From NCBI GenBank assembly GCA_028278555.1, contig JANQEA010000008.1, positions 22,894 through 86,893 on the forward strand: 64,000 nt of DNA, in the 5' to 3' direction. The notes under the pieces were generated by a model, which saw nothing but the letters and a program-made list of their open reading frames with translations, was not told where the DNA came from and made no database searches. This stretch comes from Candidatus Bipolaricaulota bacterium (GTDB lineage Bacteria; Bipolaricaulota; Bipolaricaulia; UBA7950; UBA9294). Position numbers and translations under genes: made by a program. Positions 41,639 through 50,239 of this stretch are shown here, one piece after another. Each line of letters begins with the position of its first letter. The stretch's first letter is position 1.

Positions 41639-42944
41639 CTTAGGAGAGGGGGGCACGCACGGCCGGCTCGATCGACTCGTCACCGGATGCCCAATCTACT
41701 ACGGCTGGGTGATCCTCGTCGTCGGCACGTTCGGTGTCGCAATGACCGGTCCCGGTCAGACGTACATCGTGTCGATGTTCATCGAGCACTTCATCCGAGA
41801 CCTCGGGCTCAGCCGCTCGGTCGTCAGCACGCTCTACATGATCGGCACCCTGTCGAACGCCATCCTGCTTCAGCTGATCGGCGTGGGAAGGATCATCGAC
41901 CGCCGCGGCCCCCGATTCGTCGCGCTCCTCTGCGCGCTGCTGCTCGGCGGAACGTGCATCTACATGGGATTCGTCTCGTCCGCGGTGATGCTTGCAATCG
42001 GCTTCATCGGTCTTCGGTTCTTCGGGCAAGGAAGCCTGACGCTGTCCAGCTCAACGATGATGAACCAGTGGTGGGTTCGTCGTCGCGGAACGGTTCGCGG
42101 GCTTTCGGGGACGGCCTTCTCGGGGATTGTGAGCGTCTTGCCCGGCATTACGATGGCGCTGATCGGAGCCGTCGGCTGGCGCCCGGCCTATGTCGTGTGG
42201 GGCGGCGCGCTGATCGCGCTGATGGCGCCGGTCGCCTGGCTCTTCTACCGCCGTCGGCCGGAGGATCACGGGCTTGTCCCCGACGGTGGCACCGTCAGGA
42301 CACGGCGGTCGAAGGCCGCCGTGGATGCCGAGGTCGACCTGACGCTCTCCCAGGCGCTGAGGACTCCGCTCTTCTGGGCGCTCTCGTTCGGCATCGCATC
42401 GATGTCGATGCTCGGAACCGGTCTGATCTTCCACATGGAGAGCATCGTGACTGATCAGGGGCTCGCCGCGTCCGTCGCGGCGGCCGTCTTCGTCCCGATG
42501 GGGCTCGTGCAGGCGATCCTCCGGTTTCCGCTCGGCATCCTCGCGGATCTGATCGCACCGAAGCTCGTCCTTGCCGGGGCCCTCGTCCTCCAGGGTGTCA
42601 CCCTCTGGATGGCGCCGCGCCTCTCGTCGCAGCTCGGCGCGCTCGTCTACGGTGGGGTCTTCGGAGCGATGCAGGTCGCCTGGTCGGCCGCAGGCTCTGT
42701 GATGTGGGCGAAGTACTACGGGCGCCTGCACCTGGGGAGCATCACCGGCGCCGCGATATCGATCGGAATTGTCGGATCGTCGCTCGGTCCGATGGCGATG
42801 GGCTTCGCCCGCGATCTGATGGGGACCTACGCCACGTTCTTCAATCTCTCTGCGTTCATCCCGTTGGCGCTTGCGGTCGTCGTCGTGATCGTCCGGACGC
42901 CACGGGGAGTGAGCAGCGACACAACAGCAACGAAGGAGGCATGA
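41631..42944 (+). CDS. MFS transporter, oxalate/formate or monocarboxylate-like
   Basis: 437 residues, 12 helices. The beginning (CPIYYGWVILVVGTFGVAM) and the segment GRIIDRRGPRFVALL resemble the OFA/MCT branch rather than the DHA3 exporters elsewhere in the window; it would carry small carboxylates. TTG 41631 is preferred because AAAGGAG lies 8 bases upstream; ATG 41607 is an in-frame alternative. It overlaps the propeller gene, and its stop overlaps the region before array copy 6. Confidence 0.8.
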   Translation: MTDLGEGGTHGRLDRLVTGCPIYYGWVILVVGTFGVAMTGPGQTYIVSMFIEHFIRDLGLSRSVVSTLYMIGTLSNAILLQLIGVGRIIDRRGPRFVALLCALLLGGTCIYMGFVSSAVMLAIGFIGLRFFGQGSLTLSSSTMMNQWWVRRRGTVRGLSGTAFSGIVSVLPGITMALIGAVGWRPAYVVWGGALIALMAPVAWLFYRRRPEDHGLVPDGGTVRTRRSKAAVDAEVDLTLSQALRTPLFWALSFGIASMSMLGTGLIFHMESIVTDQGLAASVAAAVFVPMGLVQAILRFPLGILADLIAPKLVLAGALVLQGVTLWMAPRLSSQLGALVYGGVFGAMQVAWSAAGSVMWAKYYGRLHLGSITGAAISIGIVGSSLGPMAMGFARDLMGTYATFFNLSAFIPLALAVVVVIVRTPRGVSSDTTATKEA

Positions 42945-43259
42945 ATGGCAGGCTATCGAATCACGGTGATCAAGCGGCATTCGTTCCAGGATCTGGTCGA
43001 TGAGTACGTTCCCGACGACCTTCGCCCGACGTGGGGAGCATGCGGGAAGTTCACGGACGGACAGGTCTTTGACTACGACGGCACGCCGCCGGAGGGCTTC
43101 TGCTCGCGGGCCTGGGCGTCTATCTGGGGGGATCTGTCAGTCATCATGTGCGCCGGGAACGCGAGTTGGATCAACCGACCGGGCACGATGATCACCTGCT
43201 GTAACGACGGACTGACGCCGGTCGTCTTCAAGCTGGAACGGGTGGAGAACGATGAGTAG
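42945..43259 (+). CDS. TIGR04076-type small protein, array copy 6
   Basis: 104 residues: AGYRITVIKRHSFQDLVDEY, CGKFTDGQVFDYDG, PPEGFCSRAWASIWGD and TCCNDGLTPVVFKLERV. WAW is changed to RAW. GAAGGAGGC precedes the ATG, which directly follows the MFS stop, so it belongs to the same operon. A duplicated 3'-end fragment follows at 43371. Confidence 0.8.
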   Translation: MAGYRITVIKRHSFQDLVDEYVPDDLRPTWGACGKFTDGQVFDYDGTPPEGFCSRAWASIWGDLSVIMCAGNASWINRPGTMITCCNDGLTPVVFKLERVENDE

Positions 43260-43331
43260 CTGCGGAGCTTGCTTGCTTGCGAAGGGAGTCGTTCAGCAGG
43301 AAGCGGCTCGGCGGAGGTCGAGAGGCTGAGA

Positions 43332-43365
43332 CGTGCTGGTCGGCCGCATGCGGCGGGCCAGCACG
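43332..43365. repeat. Hairpin between copy 6 and its duplicated 3' end
   Basis: Stem CGTGCTGG/CCAGCACG with an inner GCCG/CGGC stem. It sits in the same relative position as the three hairpins after copy 1. Confidence 0.65.
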
Positions 43366-43370
43366 CAGAT

Positions 43371-43428
43371 GCAACGACGGACTGACGCCGGTTGTCTTCA
43401 AGTTGGAGAGGGTGGAGAGTCAGGCGTA
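43371..43428 (+). pseudogene. Duplicated 3' end of TIGR04076 array copy 6
   Basis: About 46 of 50 bases match the end of copy 6 (from AACGACGGACTGACGCCGG), encoding NDGLTPVVFKLERVESQA-stop. The period relative to copy 6 is 170 bases, nearly that seen for copy 1. It is followed directly by the ribosome binding site of the next MFS gene. Confidence 0.85.
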
Positions 43429-43452
43429 GCGCTGTTCCGATCGGAGGCCTGA

Positions 43453-44763
43453 ATGCTTGACCGACTGCGCGGGATGCGTGCCTACGGGGTGATCCTCGGC
43501 GGGCAGTTCTTCTCCATCCTCGGCAGCCACATGACCGCCTTCGCGCTCGCTCTTTGGGCGTGGGAGGTCACCGGCCGGGCGACGGCGCTTGCGCTCGCGA
43601 CATCGCTCTACATGGTCCCCGCCCGCCTGATCGCGCCGATTCTTGGGACGCTGATCGACCGGTGGGATCGCCGGCGGACGCTGATCCTGTCCGATGTTGT
43701 CTCAGCTGCGGCGACGCTCGTCATTCTGGCGCTGTACCTGACGGGCAACCTGCAGATCTGGCATTTGCTCGTCCGGGCTGTCGTCGCCGGGCTCGCCGGG
43801 GACTTCCAGGATCGTGCGTTCAATGCCTCGATTCCCCTCCTCGTCTTGAAGAGACACTTCGGCCGCGTGGCCGGTCTGATGCGGCTGACGCGGTCCGGCT
43901 CCGGGTTGATCGCACCGGTCCTCGCGGCGGCGCTGTACGCGTTCATCGGTGTGACCGGCATCATCCTGATCGACCTCGTGACGTTCTCAATCGCCGTGAC
44001 GACGATCGCCTGCGTGACCATTCCACAGCCGCCTCGCGTGGCGACGAGGGTCCGCCAGGGCTGGAGGCGATTCCTCGCGGAGGTCCGCGAGGGCTTCCGG
44101 TACATCGCGGCGGCACCATCCCTCGCTGCGACCTGTGTGCTCGTCGGATGGGACAACCTGTTCAAGGTCGGGATGATGTGGCCGCTCCTCCAGCCGCTGA
44201 TCCTGGCCCGCACCGGCAGTGACTCGTTCGTGCTGGGGCAGGTGAACTCGGCTCTGTCGGCCGGCGTGCTGCTCGGGAGCTCGGTGCTCGCGCTATGGGG
44301 CGGTCTCCGGCATCGGTTCAGGGGATGGCTTGTCTTCGGCCTTGCCGCACTCGTGCTGATCCTGCTGCCCGTCGGACGCCAGCCGGCCGTCTGGATCGCC
44401 GCAATGCTCGCCTACGGCTTCGCGCATTCGACCGGCGGGGGGCATGTCCAGGCGTTCATCGCGACGAAGGTTCCGGCGGAGCTGATGGGGCGCGTTCAGG
44501 GCTGCCGGGATCTGATATCGCGCCTTCCGGGTGCGCTCTTCCAGCTCGCGATGGGCCCTCTGGCCGACTACGTCTTCGAGCCGGGAATGGCAGGCGACGG
44601 GTGGCTTTCGAGAACCTTTTCGCCTTGGGTCGGCGGCGGTCCGGGGTCCGGGATGGCCGCGATGATTCTGATCGGCGCCGTGCTGGCTGTCCTCGGCACG
44701 CTCGCTGGACTGCTCCTTCCGATCTTTCGGAACGCGGACGAGCGCCTGCTGGACCGGGCCTAG
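43453..44763 (+). CDS. MFS exporter, DHA3-like, third member
   Basis: 436 residues, 12 helices (AYGVILGGQFFSILGSHMTA; PILGTLIDRWDRRRTLILS). Same broad family as the exporters at 26969 and 37076 but more distant, and without their operator. GGAGG precedes ATG 43453. Substrate unknown. Confidence 0.85.
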   Translation: MLDRLRGMRAYGVILGGQFFSILGSHMTAFALALWAWEVTGRATALALATSLYMVPARLIAPILGTLIDRWDRRRTLILSDVVSAAATLVILALYLTGNLQIWHLLVRAVVAGLAGDFQDRAFNASIPLLVLKRHFGRVAGLMRLTRSGSGLIAPVLAAALYAFIGVTGIILIDLVTFSIAVTTIACVTIPQPPRVATRVRQGWRRFLAEVREGFRYIAAAPSLAATCVLVGWDNLFKVGMMWPLLQPLILARTGSDSFVLGQVNSALSAGVLLGSSVLALWGGLRHRFRGWLVFGLAALVLILLPVGRQPAVWIAAMLAYGFAHSTGGGHVQAFIATKVPAELMGRVQGCRDLISRLPGALFQLAMGPLADYVFEPGMAGDGWLSRTFSPWVGGGPGSGMAAMILIGAVLAVLGTLAGLLLPIFRNADERLLDRA

Positions 44764-44831
44764 ATGTCGCATGGATCGCGAGACGCAGTCGAGACGGGCT
44801 GCTCGGATGATCTCCGCTGGGAGGTGCGGCT

Positions 44832-45434
44832 ATGGAGCGCGTCCGGAAGTTCGTCGGCAAGGCCTGCTATTTGACACCGTGCATCCGGGAGGATGCGGAG
44901 AACTGGTACCGGTGGCTGAACGACCCCGAGGTGGCCGTTACTGCCGGCCGTGCTGCCTTCAGGCCTCCGTCGATCGAGGATGCAATCAAGTCGTACGAGG
45001 CCGCGAATCGTCCGGAGGTCCATGCGTTCACGATCTGTGCTCTGGAGGACGACGAGCCGATCGGCCGCTGCTGGCTCGAGGCGGTCGACCCTCTGAATCG
45101 ACGCGCCTGGCTGAACATCTACATTGGCAGCAAGCGCCACTGGGGGCGCGGGTACGGAGAGGACGCGATCCGGCTACTGCTCGACTACGGCTTCACTCTC
45201 TTGAACCTTCGGACGATCCTCCTCGATACGATCGAGTTCAACGAACGGGCGATCCGCTGCTACGCCAAGGCGGGTTTCCGCGAGATGGGACGGTGGCGCA
45301 AGTCGCGTCTGATCGACGGGACGGCCTACGATCTTGTCTTCATGGACATCCTGGCCGAAGAGTTCGACGGCACGACTGTCCGTGAGAGCGTGGTACGAAC
45401 GATCGGATCTGCTGGACGGAGGGCTGCGGACTAG
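44832..45434 (+). CDS. GNAT acetyltransferase, RimJ/RimL-like
   Basis: 200 residues: TPCIREDAENWYRWLNDPEV at the N-terminus, then the acetyl-CoA loop SKRHWGRGYGEDAIRLLLDY and ERAIRCYAKAGFREMG. This branch acetylates protein N-termini or small amines such as polyamines and drugs. GGGAGG precedes the ATG. It lies 68 bases after the MFS exporter, probably co-transcribed. Confidence 0.85.
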   Translation: MERVRKFVGKACYLTPCIREDAENWYRWLNDPEVAVTAGRAAFRPPSIEDAIKSYEAANRPEVHAFTICALEDDEPIGRCWLEAVDPLNRRAWLNIYIGSKRHWGRGYGEDAIRLLLDYGFTLLNLRTILLDTIEFNERAIRCYAKAGFREMGRWRKSRLIDGTAYDLVFMDILAEEFDGTTVRESVVRTIGSAGRRAAD

Positions 45435-45458
45435 AACAGACAGGCAGCGCCTCGAAGA

Positions 45459-45490
45459 CGGACCCCGCGAACGGGGTCCGTATTGATTGT
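45459..45490 (+). terminator. Rho-independent terminator
   Basis: Perfect 9-bp stem CGGACCCCG/CGGGGTCCG with a CGAA tetraloop (45459-45480), followed by the T-rich TATTGATTGT. It ends the MFS-GNAT unit. Confidence 0.75.
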
Positions 45491-45557
45491 ATCCGACGCA
45501 TCCGTGCCTGACAGCCGCCCTCGAAATCGTCAGACTCGCGGGGCCGAGAAGGAGGCG

Positions 45558-46544
45558 ATGGCCATTGATGACGCCCAGCGGAAGGCGCTCCTCTGCCTGA
45601 GAACGCTGGGGAACCAGCACCGAGAGGCGACGATCGAAGCACTCGCCGACGTTGCTCGATCCCAGATTGGCCCTGCTTCAGTCGAATGGGAGACGGTGCT
45701 CGCGGCGCTTCGACGTGCGGGGTTGGTCGTCGCGGAAGGGGATGCGCATTCGCTGACCGAGGTGGGAGCTGAAGCCGCGGAGAAAGTCCATCGAGAACAT
45801 CCACTCTGGGCCTACATGTACCGGGAGGTCCACACCCGCGCTCCGGAGAGCGCTGCCTACGGCGAGCTGTGTGAGCGCGTCTTCGGACGGAACCTCTGCC
45901 AGCAGGGGCAGGCCGACATGGCCCAGGTCGACGCGCTGATCGGAGCGCTTCAGATCGTGCCGGAGCATCGGATCCTCGACCTCGGGTGCGGAAACGGCCT
46001 TCTCTCGGCCTACATCGCGGAGCAGACCGGCGCTTACGTCCTCGGCGTCGATCTTTCCGCCGCGGGAGTCGACTTCGCACGAGCACACGCGATCCCGTCG
46101 AAGGGGCAAGTCGCTTTCGACGTGGCGAACGTGAACGCACTCAGTCTCCCGGAGGATTCGTTCGATCGAATCCTCTCGATCGACACGCTCCATCTGGCGG
46201 CCGATCTTCGGGGGACGCTCCGCGATCTGGCGGGGATGCTCGCCCCGGACGGCGAGATGGGGATCTTCTGGGAGACCTGGATCCGCCCCGAGAAGCATCC
46301 ACGGGAGATGCTCGAACCCATGGGCACCCGCCTCGGGCGAGCGTTGGCCGAACTCGGTTGGGCGTACGAGACGATCGACTTCTCAGCGGCCAACGCCGCG
46401 CTCTGGGAGAGGATGAAGGCCGAGCTCGCCGACCTCGAGACCGCGTTTGAGGAGGAAGGAAACCGCTTCCTCTACGAGTCCGTCTTGTCGCAGACGCGGC
46501 GGACCGAGTGGGGTATCGGCAGTCGGTATCTCTACACGGTCTGA
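45558..46544 (+). CDS. Methyltransferase with N-terminal winged-helix-like domain
   Basis: 328 residues. The first ~110 form a helical, winged-helix-like region. Motif I is RILDLGCGNGLLSAYIA (about 140-156), followed by GVDLSAAGVDFARAH and FDRILSIDTLHLAADL. This domain order recalls O-methyltransferases and dimethylglycine-type enzymes. Substrate unknown. AAGGAGGCG precedes ATG 45558; an upstream in-frame start at 45483 overlaps the terminator and is rejected. Confidence 0.8.
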   Translation: MAIDDAQRKALLCLRTLGNQHREATIEALADVARSQIGPASVEWETVLAALRRAGLVVAEGDAHSLTEVGAEAAEKVHREHPLWAYMYREVHTRAPESAAYGELCERVFGRNLCQQGQADMAQVDALIGALQIVPEHRILDLGCGNGLLSAYIAEQTGAYVLGVDLSAAGVDFARAHAIPSKGQVAFDVANVNALSLPEDSFDRILSIDTLHLAADLRGTLRDLAGMLAPDGEMGIFWETWIRPEKHPREMLEPMGTRLGRALAELGWAYETIDFSAANAALWERMKAELADLETAFEEEGNRFLYESVLSQTRRTEWGIGSRYLYTV

Positions 46545-46598
46545 CCGGGATGATCCCCTAGGGGTTGGAGTCGGACCTTCCTCGTACAGGACTCTGCC

Positions 46599-47786
46599 CT
46601 AGCGCGCCGCCTCGTGGAGAAGTTCGGCAAGCGTTCCGAGAAGTCCGGTGATCTGCTCTTCGGAAATCGTGAGCGGAGGGAGGAAGCGTAGGAGCCTCGC
46701 GGCGGGTTTGAACCCGACGAGGAAGCCGCGGTCGAGGAGCTTGTAGAAGAGGTCACGAAGAACAAAGGCGTCGCGGTCCGATTCGAACTCGATTGCGAGC
46801 ATCAGACCGCGCCCACGAACGTCTCGAACGGTCTCGTACTTGGCCCGTAGCTCTTCGAGCCCAGCGCGGAAGCGGGCGCCGACGTCGGCGCTCCGCTCGA
46901 CGAGCCGCTCCTCTCGAACCACGCGCAGCACCTCGAGGGCGATGGCACAGGCGAGCGGATCGTTCTGATGCGACTGCGCATAGTGAAAGTCAGGTCCTTC
47001 GATCGCGTCGATGATGGCCTCTCGCAGCGCGATTGCGCTGACCGGATAGCCGTTCCCGAGGCCCTTCCCGATGGCGACGATGTCCGGTTTCAGGCCGTAG
47101 TGCTGATGCCCGAACCACGATCCTGTGCGACCGACGCCCGTGGTGATCTCGTTCGCCACGACGAGCCCTCCATGCGCGCGAACCCCCTCGAGCAGTGTCC
47201 GGATCAGCTTCTCCTGTGGAAATCGGATGAGGCCGCCGGAGCTCCCCGGCTCGAAGACGAACGCGCCGAGGCGGTCGAACGGAATCGCCTCGAGGTGCGG
47301 GCAATCGAGGGTGCACTCGAGGTTCGGAGGACAGTTGGCGCACAGGGTGCGATCGAAGAGGACCCAGTCCTCCGAGCGTTTCTCTCCGGCGGACCCGTAG
47401 GCGGCGAGGTAGGACTCCTCGAGAGTGAGAAGGAGCGGTCTCCCCGTGGCGAGGCGCGCGATCCGGACGGCGAACTCGACGGCCTCGCTCCCGGAGGAAA
47501 GGAAGAGGCATCGACCATCCGGGAGCCCGGCGGCGCGAAGGAGTTCCGCGGCCGCCTCCTCCTGAAGCGGGTTCGTCACGCGATACCCGATGTGACTGAT
47601 CCGATCGAGCTGCGCTTCGACGGTGCTCCGGATTCTCGGGTGGTTGTGGCCGAGCGCGGCTGCCCAAACCCCGGCCTCGAAGTCGACGAACGCCCGCCCG
47701 TCGGCCGTGTAGAGGGTGCAATCCTCCGCGCGAACGATCTCGACGTCGCTCGTCTCGTATCCGGAGCTGCGCAGTACGTGGCCCAT
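46599..47786 (-). CDS. Class III PLP-dependent aminotransferase
   Basis: 395 residues. Signatures: LSSGSEAVEFAVRIAR (cofactor phosphate), FEPGSSGG, VANEITTGVGRTGSWFGH and the PLP-binding Lys in VAIGKGLGNGYPVSA (about 252). The usual Asp that pairs with the pyridine nitrogen is Asn here (VANE instead of xxDE), a known variant in some subgroups. A CAN-CPPN-LEC-TLDC cysteine-rich insertion (about 140-155) is unusual and could bind a metal. AGGAGG precedes ATG 47786. Substrate unknown. Confidence 0.85.
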   Translation of the reverse strand: MGHVLRSSGYETSDVEIVRAEDCTLYTADGRAFVDFEAGVWAAALGHNHPRIRSTVEAQLDRISHIGYRVTNPLQEEAAAELLRAAGLPDGRCLFLSSGSEAVEFAVRIARLATGRPLLLTLEESYLAAYGSAGEKRSEDWVLFDRTLCANCPPNLECTLDCPHLEAIPFDRLGAFVFEPGSSGGLIRFPQEKLIRTLLEGVRAHGGLVVANEITTGVGRTGSWFGHQHYGLKPDIVAIGKGLGNGYPVSAIALREAIIDAIEGPDFHYAQSHQNDPLACAIALEVLRVVREERLVERSADVGARFRAGLEELRAKYETVRDVRGRGLMLAIEFESDRDAFVLRDLFYKLLDRGFLVGFKPAARLLRFLPPLTISEEQITGLLGTLAELLHEAAR

Positions 47787-47940
47787 TTGGTTCGATCCTC
47801 CTCGTCCTATCGGTGAGGAGATCATACGCATGAGGACATCCATCCCGCGACTGGGAAGGAATCGCGCGGGCTGTTGCAGCGGCGTGTCGCCATGCCGATG
47901 ATTTGCCTCGTTACTTCGAAGGGCACGAGGAGGGGTTGTG

Positions 47941-49506
47941 ATGAACTGGAAGCTCTTGCTGCTCGGTGCGGCGTTGGTCGGACTGGTAGTCGTGGGATTC
48001 TTGATTCGAACGGACGAGGACGAACCGTTCGAGCTGACGATCCTGCACACGAACGATCTCCATGCGCACTACGATTCGTTCGAGCCGTGGGGCGAGCCGC
48101 TCCAGGGAGGCGTCGCGCGATTGAAGACCGCGGTCGACGAGCTCCTCGATGAGGACGACGACGTGCTCTTCCTCGACGCCGGGGACCAGTTCCAGGGGAC
48201 CCTCTTCTTCACTGTTGGCGGGGCGCAGGTTGTCGCCGACGTGATGAACGAGCTCGAGTACGACGCGATGTGTCTCGGGAATCACGAGTTCGACAGCGGG
48301 CCGGCCGTGCTGGCTGAGTTCATCGACGAGGCCGACTTCCCGATTCTCAGCGCAAACACTGAGGTGTCCGCCGACCCATACCTCTCCGGCGAGATCCTCC
48401 CCTGCGAGATCTTCCGGATCGATCGACGGCCGGTCGGCGTGATCGGGCTGACCACCGAGCACACGGCAATCGCTTCCAGTCCGGGTTCGCACGTTCGATT
48501 CCTCGACGCGATCGACGCCGCGCAGCGGACGGTCGACGAACTGACCGAGGATGGCGTCGACGTGATCATCGCGCTGACACACCTCGGGTACGCGCGGGAT
48601 CTCGAACTGGCTCGCGCCGTCACCGGGATCGACGTCATCATCGGAGGGCACAGCCACACGGCCCTTGATCCGTATCCGACGTTGACTGAATCGGCGTCCG
48701 GTGACCCGGTCCTCGTCGCCACTGCGCACGAGTGGGGGAAGCAGCTCGGGAACCTCAGGGTCCTCTTCACCGGTGACGGACTCGTCAACTCGTTCGCCGG
48801 CGCACCGATCGCGATCGACGGATCGATCCCCGAGGACGAGGAGATGCTCGAAATCCTCGGTGTGTGCCGCCCGCAGATCGACGCGCTGATGACGCGCGTC
48901 GTTGGCGCGACCGACGTCGAACTGAACGGGGCGCGTGAAGACGTCCGCTCCCGCGAGACGAACCTCGGGAACCTGATCTGCGACGCGATCCTCTGGAAAG
49001 CCGAAGGCCTCGGAGCGACGATCTCGATCCAGAACGGCGGCGGGATCCGGGCGACGATCCCGGCCGGCGAGATCACGATGGGGCAGGTTCTCGAGGTCCT
49101 CCCGTACGGGAATCAGCTCACCGTGGTCGCGCTCTCCGGCGAGCAGCTGATCGCCGCTCTCGAGAACGGCGTCAGTCGGGTCGAGGATGGCTCGGGACGG
49201 TTCCCGCAGGTCGGGGGGATCCGTTACGCGTTCGATCCGGCGCTTGGCGCAGGGAGCCGGATCACGTCGGTCGACGTTTGGGATTCCGCGATTGGGGAAT
49301 TCATCGCGATCGACCCGGCAGCGAGCTATACGGTTGCCACCAACAACTTCCTCGCCAACGGCGGGGACGACTACAGCATGTTCGCCGACGCTGAGGACCG
49401 CTACGATTCGGGCTGGCTCCTGTCGGACGCACTCGCTGAGTTCCTGGATGCGCATCAACTGGTCTCTCCCGAAATCGAGGGGCGCATCCAGGAACGCGAA
49501 CCATAA
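47941..49506 (+). CDS. Exported 5'-nucleotidase / 2',3'-cyclic phosphodiesterase family protein
   Basis: 521 residues. A signal or anchor helix (KLLLLGAALVGLVVVGFLI) is followed by the metallophosphatase domain: ILHTNDLHAHYD, FLDAGDQFQGT, CLGNHEFDSGP, IALTHLGYARD and IIGGHSHTAL. The C-terminal 5'-nucleotidase domain carries NLICDAILWKAEG, IQNGGGIRATIPAG and ATNNFLANGGDDYSMF. Releases phosphate from extracellular nucleotides. AGGAGGGG precedes ATG 47941. A diverged copy of its 3' end lies downstream at 49560. Confidence 0.9.
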   Translation: MNWKLLLLGAALVGLVVVGFLIRTDEDEPFELTILHTNDLHAHYDSFEPWGEPLQGGVARLKTAVDELLDEDDDVLFLDAGDQFQGTLFFTVGGAQVVADVMNELEYDAMCLGNHEFDSGPAVLAEFIDEADFPILSANTEVSADPYLSGEILPCEIFRIDRRPVGVIGLTTEHTAIASSPGSHVRFLDAIDAAQRTVDELTEDGVDVIIALTHLGYARDLELARAVTGIDVIIGGHSHTALDPYPTLTESASGDPVLVATAHEWGKQLGNLRVLFTGDGLVNSFAGAPIAIDGSIPEDEEMLEILGVCRPQIDALMTRVVGATDVELNGAREDVRSRETNLGNLICDAILWKAEGLGATISIQNGGGIRATIPAGEITMGQVLEVLPYGNQLTVVALSGEQLIAALENGVSRVEDGSGRFPQVGGIRYAFDPALGAGSRITSVDVWDSAIGEFIAIDPAASYTVATNNFLANGGDDYSMFADAEDRYDSGWLLSDALAEFLDAHQLVSPEIEGRIQEREP

Positions 49507-49526
49507 TGGTTCCTATGGTTCGCACA

Positions 49527-49560
49527 CGCGCAAGGTTCTTCTTGCGAGAACCTTTGCGCG
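49527..49560 (+). terminator. Hairpin after the 5'-nucleotidase gene
   Basis: A 13-bp stem CGCGCAAGGTTCT / AGAACCTTTGCGCG with one extra T and a 7-base loop. It separates the real gene end from the duplicated 3' end. Confidence 0.65.
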
Positions 49561-49640
49561 CCGAGTACCTTGGTGAGGTCGGCTCCGTCTCCCCGAGCGT
49601 CGAGGGACGGATCGCCGAGGTGACTTCGAGCGCCGACTGA
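49560..49640 (+). pseudogene. Diverged duplicate of the 5'-nucleotidase 3' end
   Basis: Encodes AEYLGEVGSVSPSVEGRIAE before a TGA stop, against AEFLDAHQLVSPEIEGRIQE in the real C-terminus, 12 of 20 residues identical. It comes from an older duplication or a lost paralogue. It contains a partial inverted repeat of its own around GGACGG. Confidence 0.7.
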
Positions 49641-49662
49641 CGCCGCAGATCCCGGTGCGATG

Positions 49663-50184
49663 TCAAGGTCGGGGTTCCGTCCAGGCCTGGTCGCCGGCGG
49701 GGGTGTGCCATTCCTCGTCCGGTGCGGCCGGTTCCGGTTGATCCGCGGTCAGGTTGTCGACGCTCACGCCCGCGAAGACAAAGTTCTCGGGCGGCACGGG
49801 CGAGCCGAACAGCCTTCGTAGCGCGGCGAGCTGGCCTGCGTGAGACATCGCGTCGCACAGCGGCCCCTGGAGGAGCTGCTCTGGCGACACGGACGCGAAC
49901 GCACTCGTCGCGAAGTGATCGCTCAGGCTCTTGAGGATTCCATGGAAGCGATCGACTTCTTCGCCCAGTGTGTCGAGCGGCGTGGGCCGGAACTCGCCGC
50001 CGACGAAGAACGTCCTTGCGTACCCGAGCACGCTGGTCATGTGTCGGACCAACTCGCGCGGGTTGCGAACGTCGGGTGCGGGCCGGAAGTCGCCGAATCC
50101 GTCGGGCGTGCCGCGTAGCGCCTTTGCGGTGCGGTAGGCAAGAGCTGCCAGCATGTGCCGCAGCAGGTCGCGTTTCTCGTCCAT
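49663..50184 (-). CDS. DinB-family protein
   Basis: 173 residues forming a four-helix bundle with candidate metal-binding His residues in RELVRHMTSVLGYAR (about 48) and CDAMSHAGQLAALRRLFG (about 128). DinB relatives include thiol-dependent transferases of bacillithiol and mycothiol type. ATG 50184 has GAGGAG only 3-4 bases upstream, a little tight. The C-terminus is Pro/Glu-rich. Confidence 0.75.
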   Translation of the reverse strand: MDEKRDLLRHMLAALAYRTAKALRGTPDGFGDFRPAPDVRNPRELVRHMTSVLGYARTFFVGGEFRPTPLDTLGEEVDRFHGILKSLSDHFATSAFASVSPEQLLQGPLCDAMSHAGQLAALRRLFGSPVPPENFVFAGVSVDNLTADQPEPAAPDEEWHTPAGDQAWTEPRP

Positions 50185-50239
50185 GTCTCCTCTGTTGGTG
50201 CGTGATTGTCCGCCGCCGCGAACCCAACGAAGATACCGT

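Noticed and set aside
47911..49458. 515-codon ORF antisense to the 5'-nucleotidase
   Set aside because: Product is a typical mirror of a GC-rich coding frame; the sense frame carries every nucleotidase motif.
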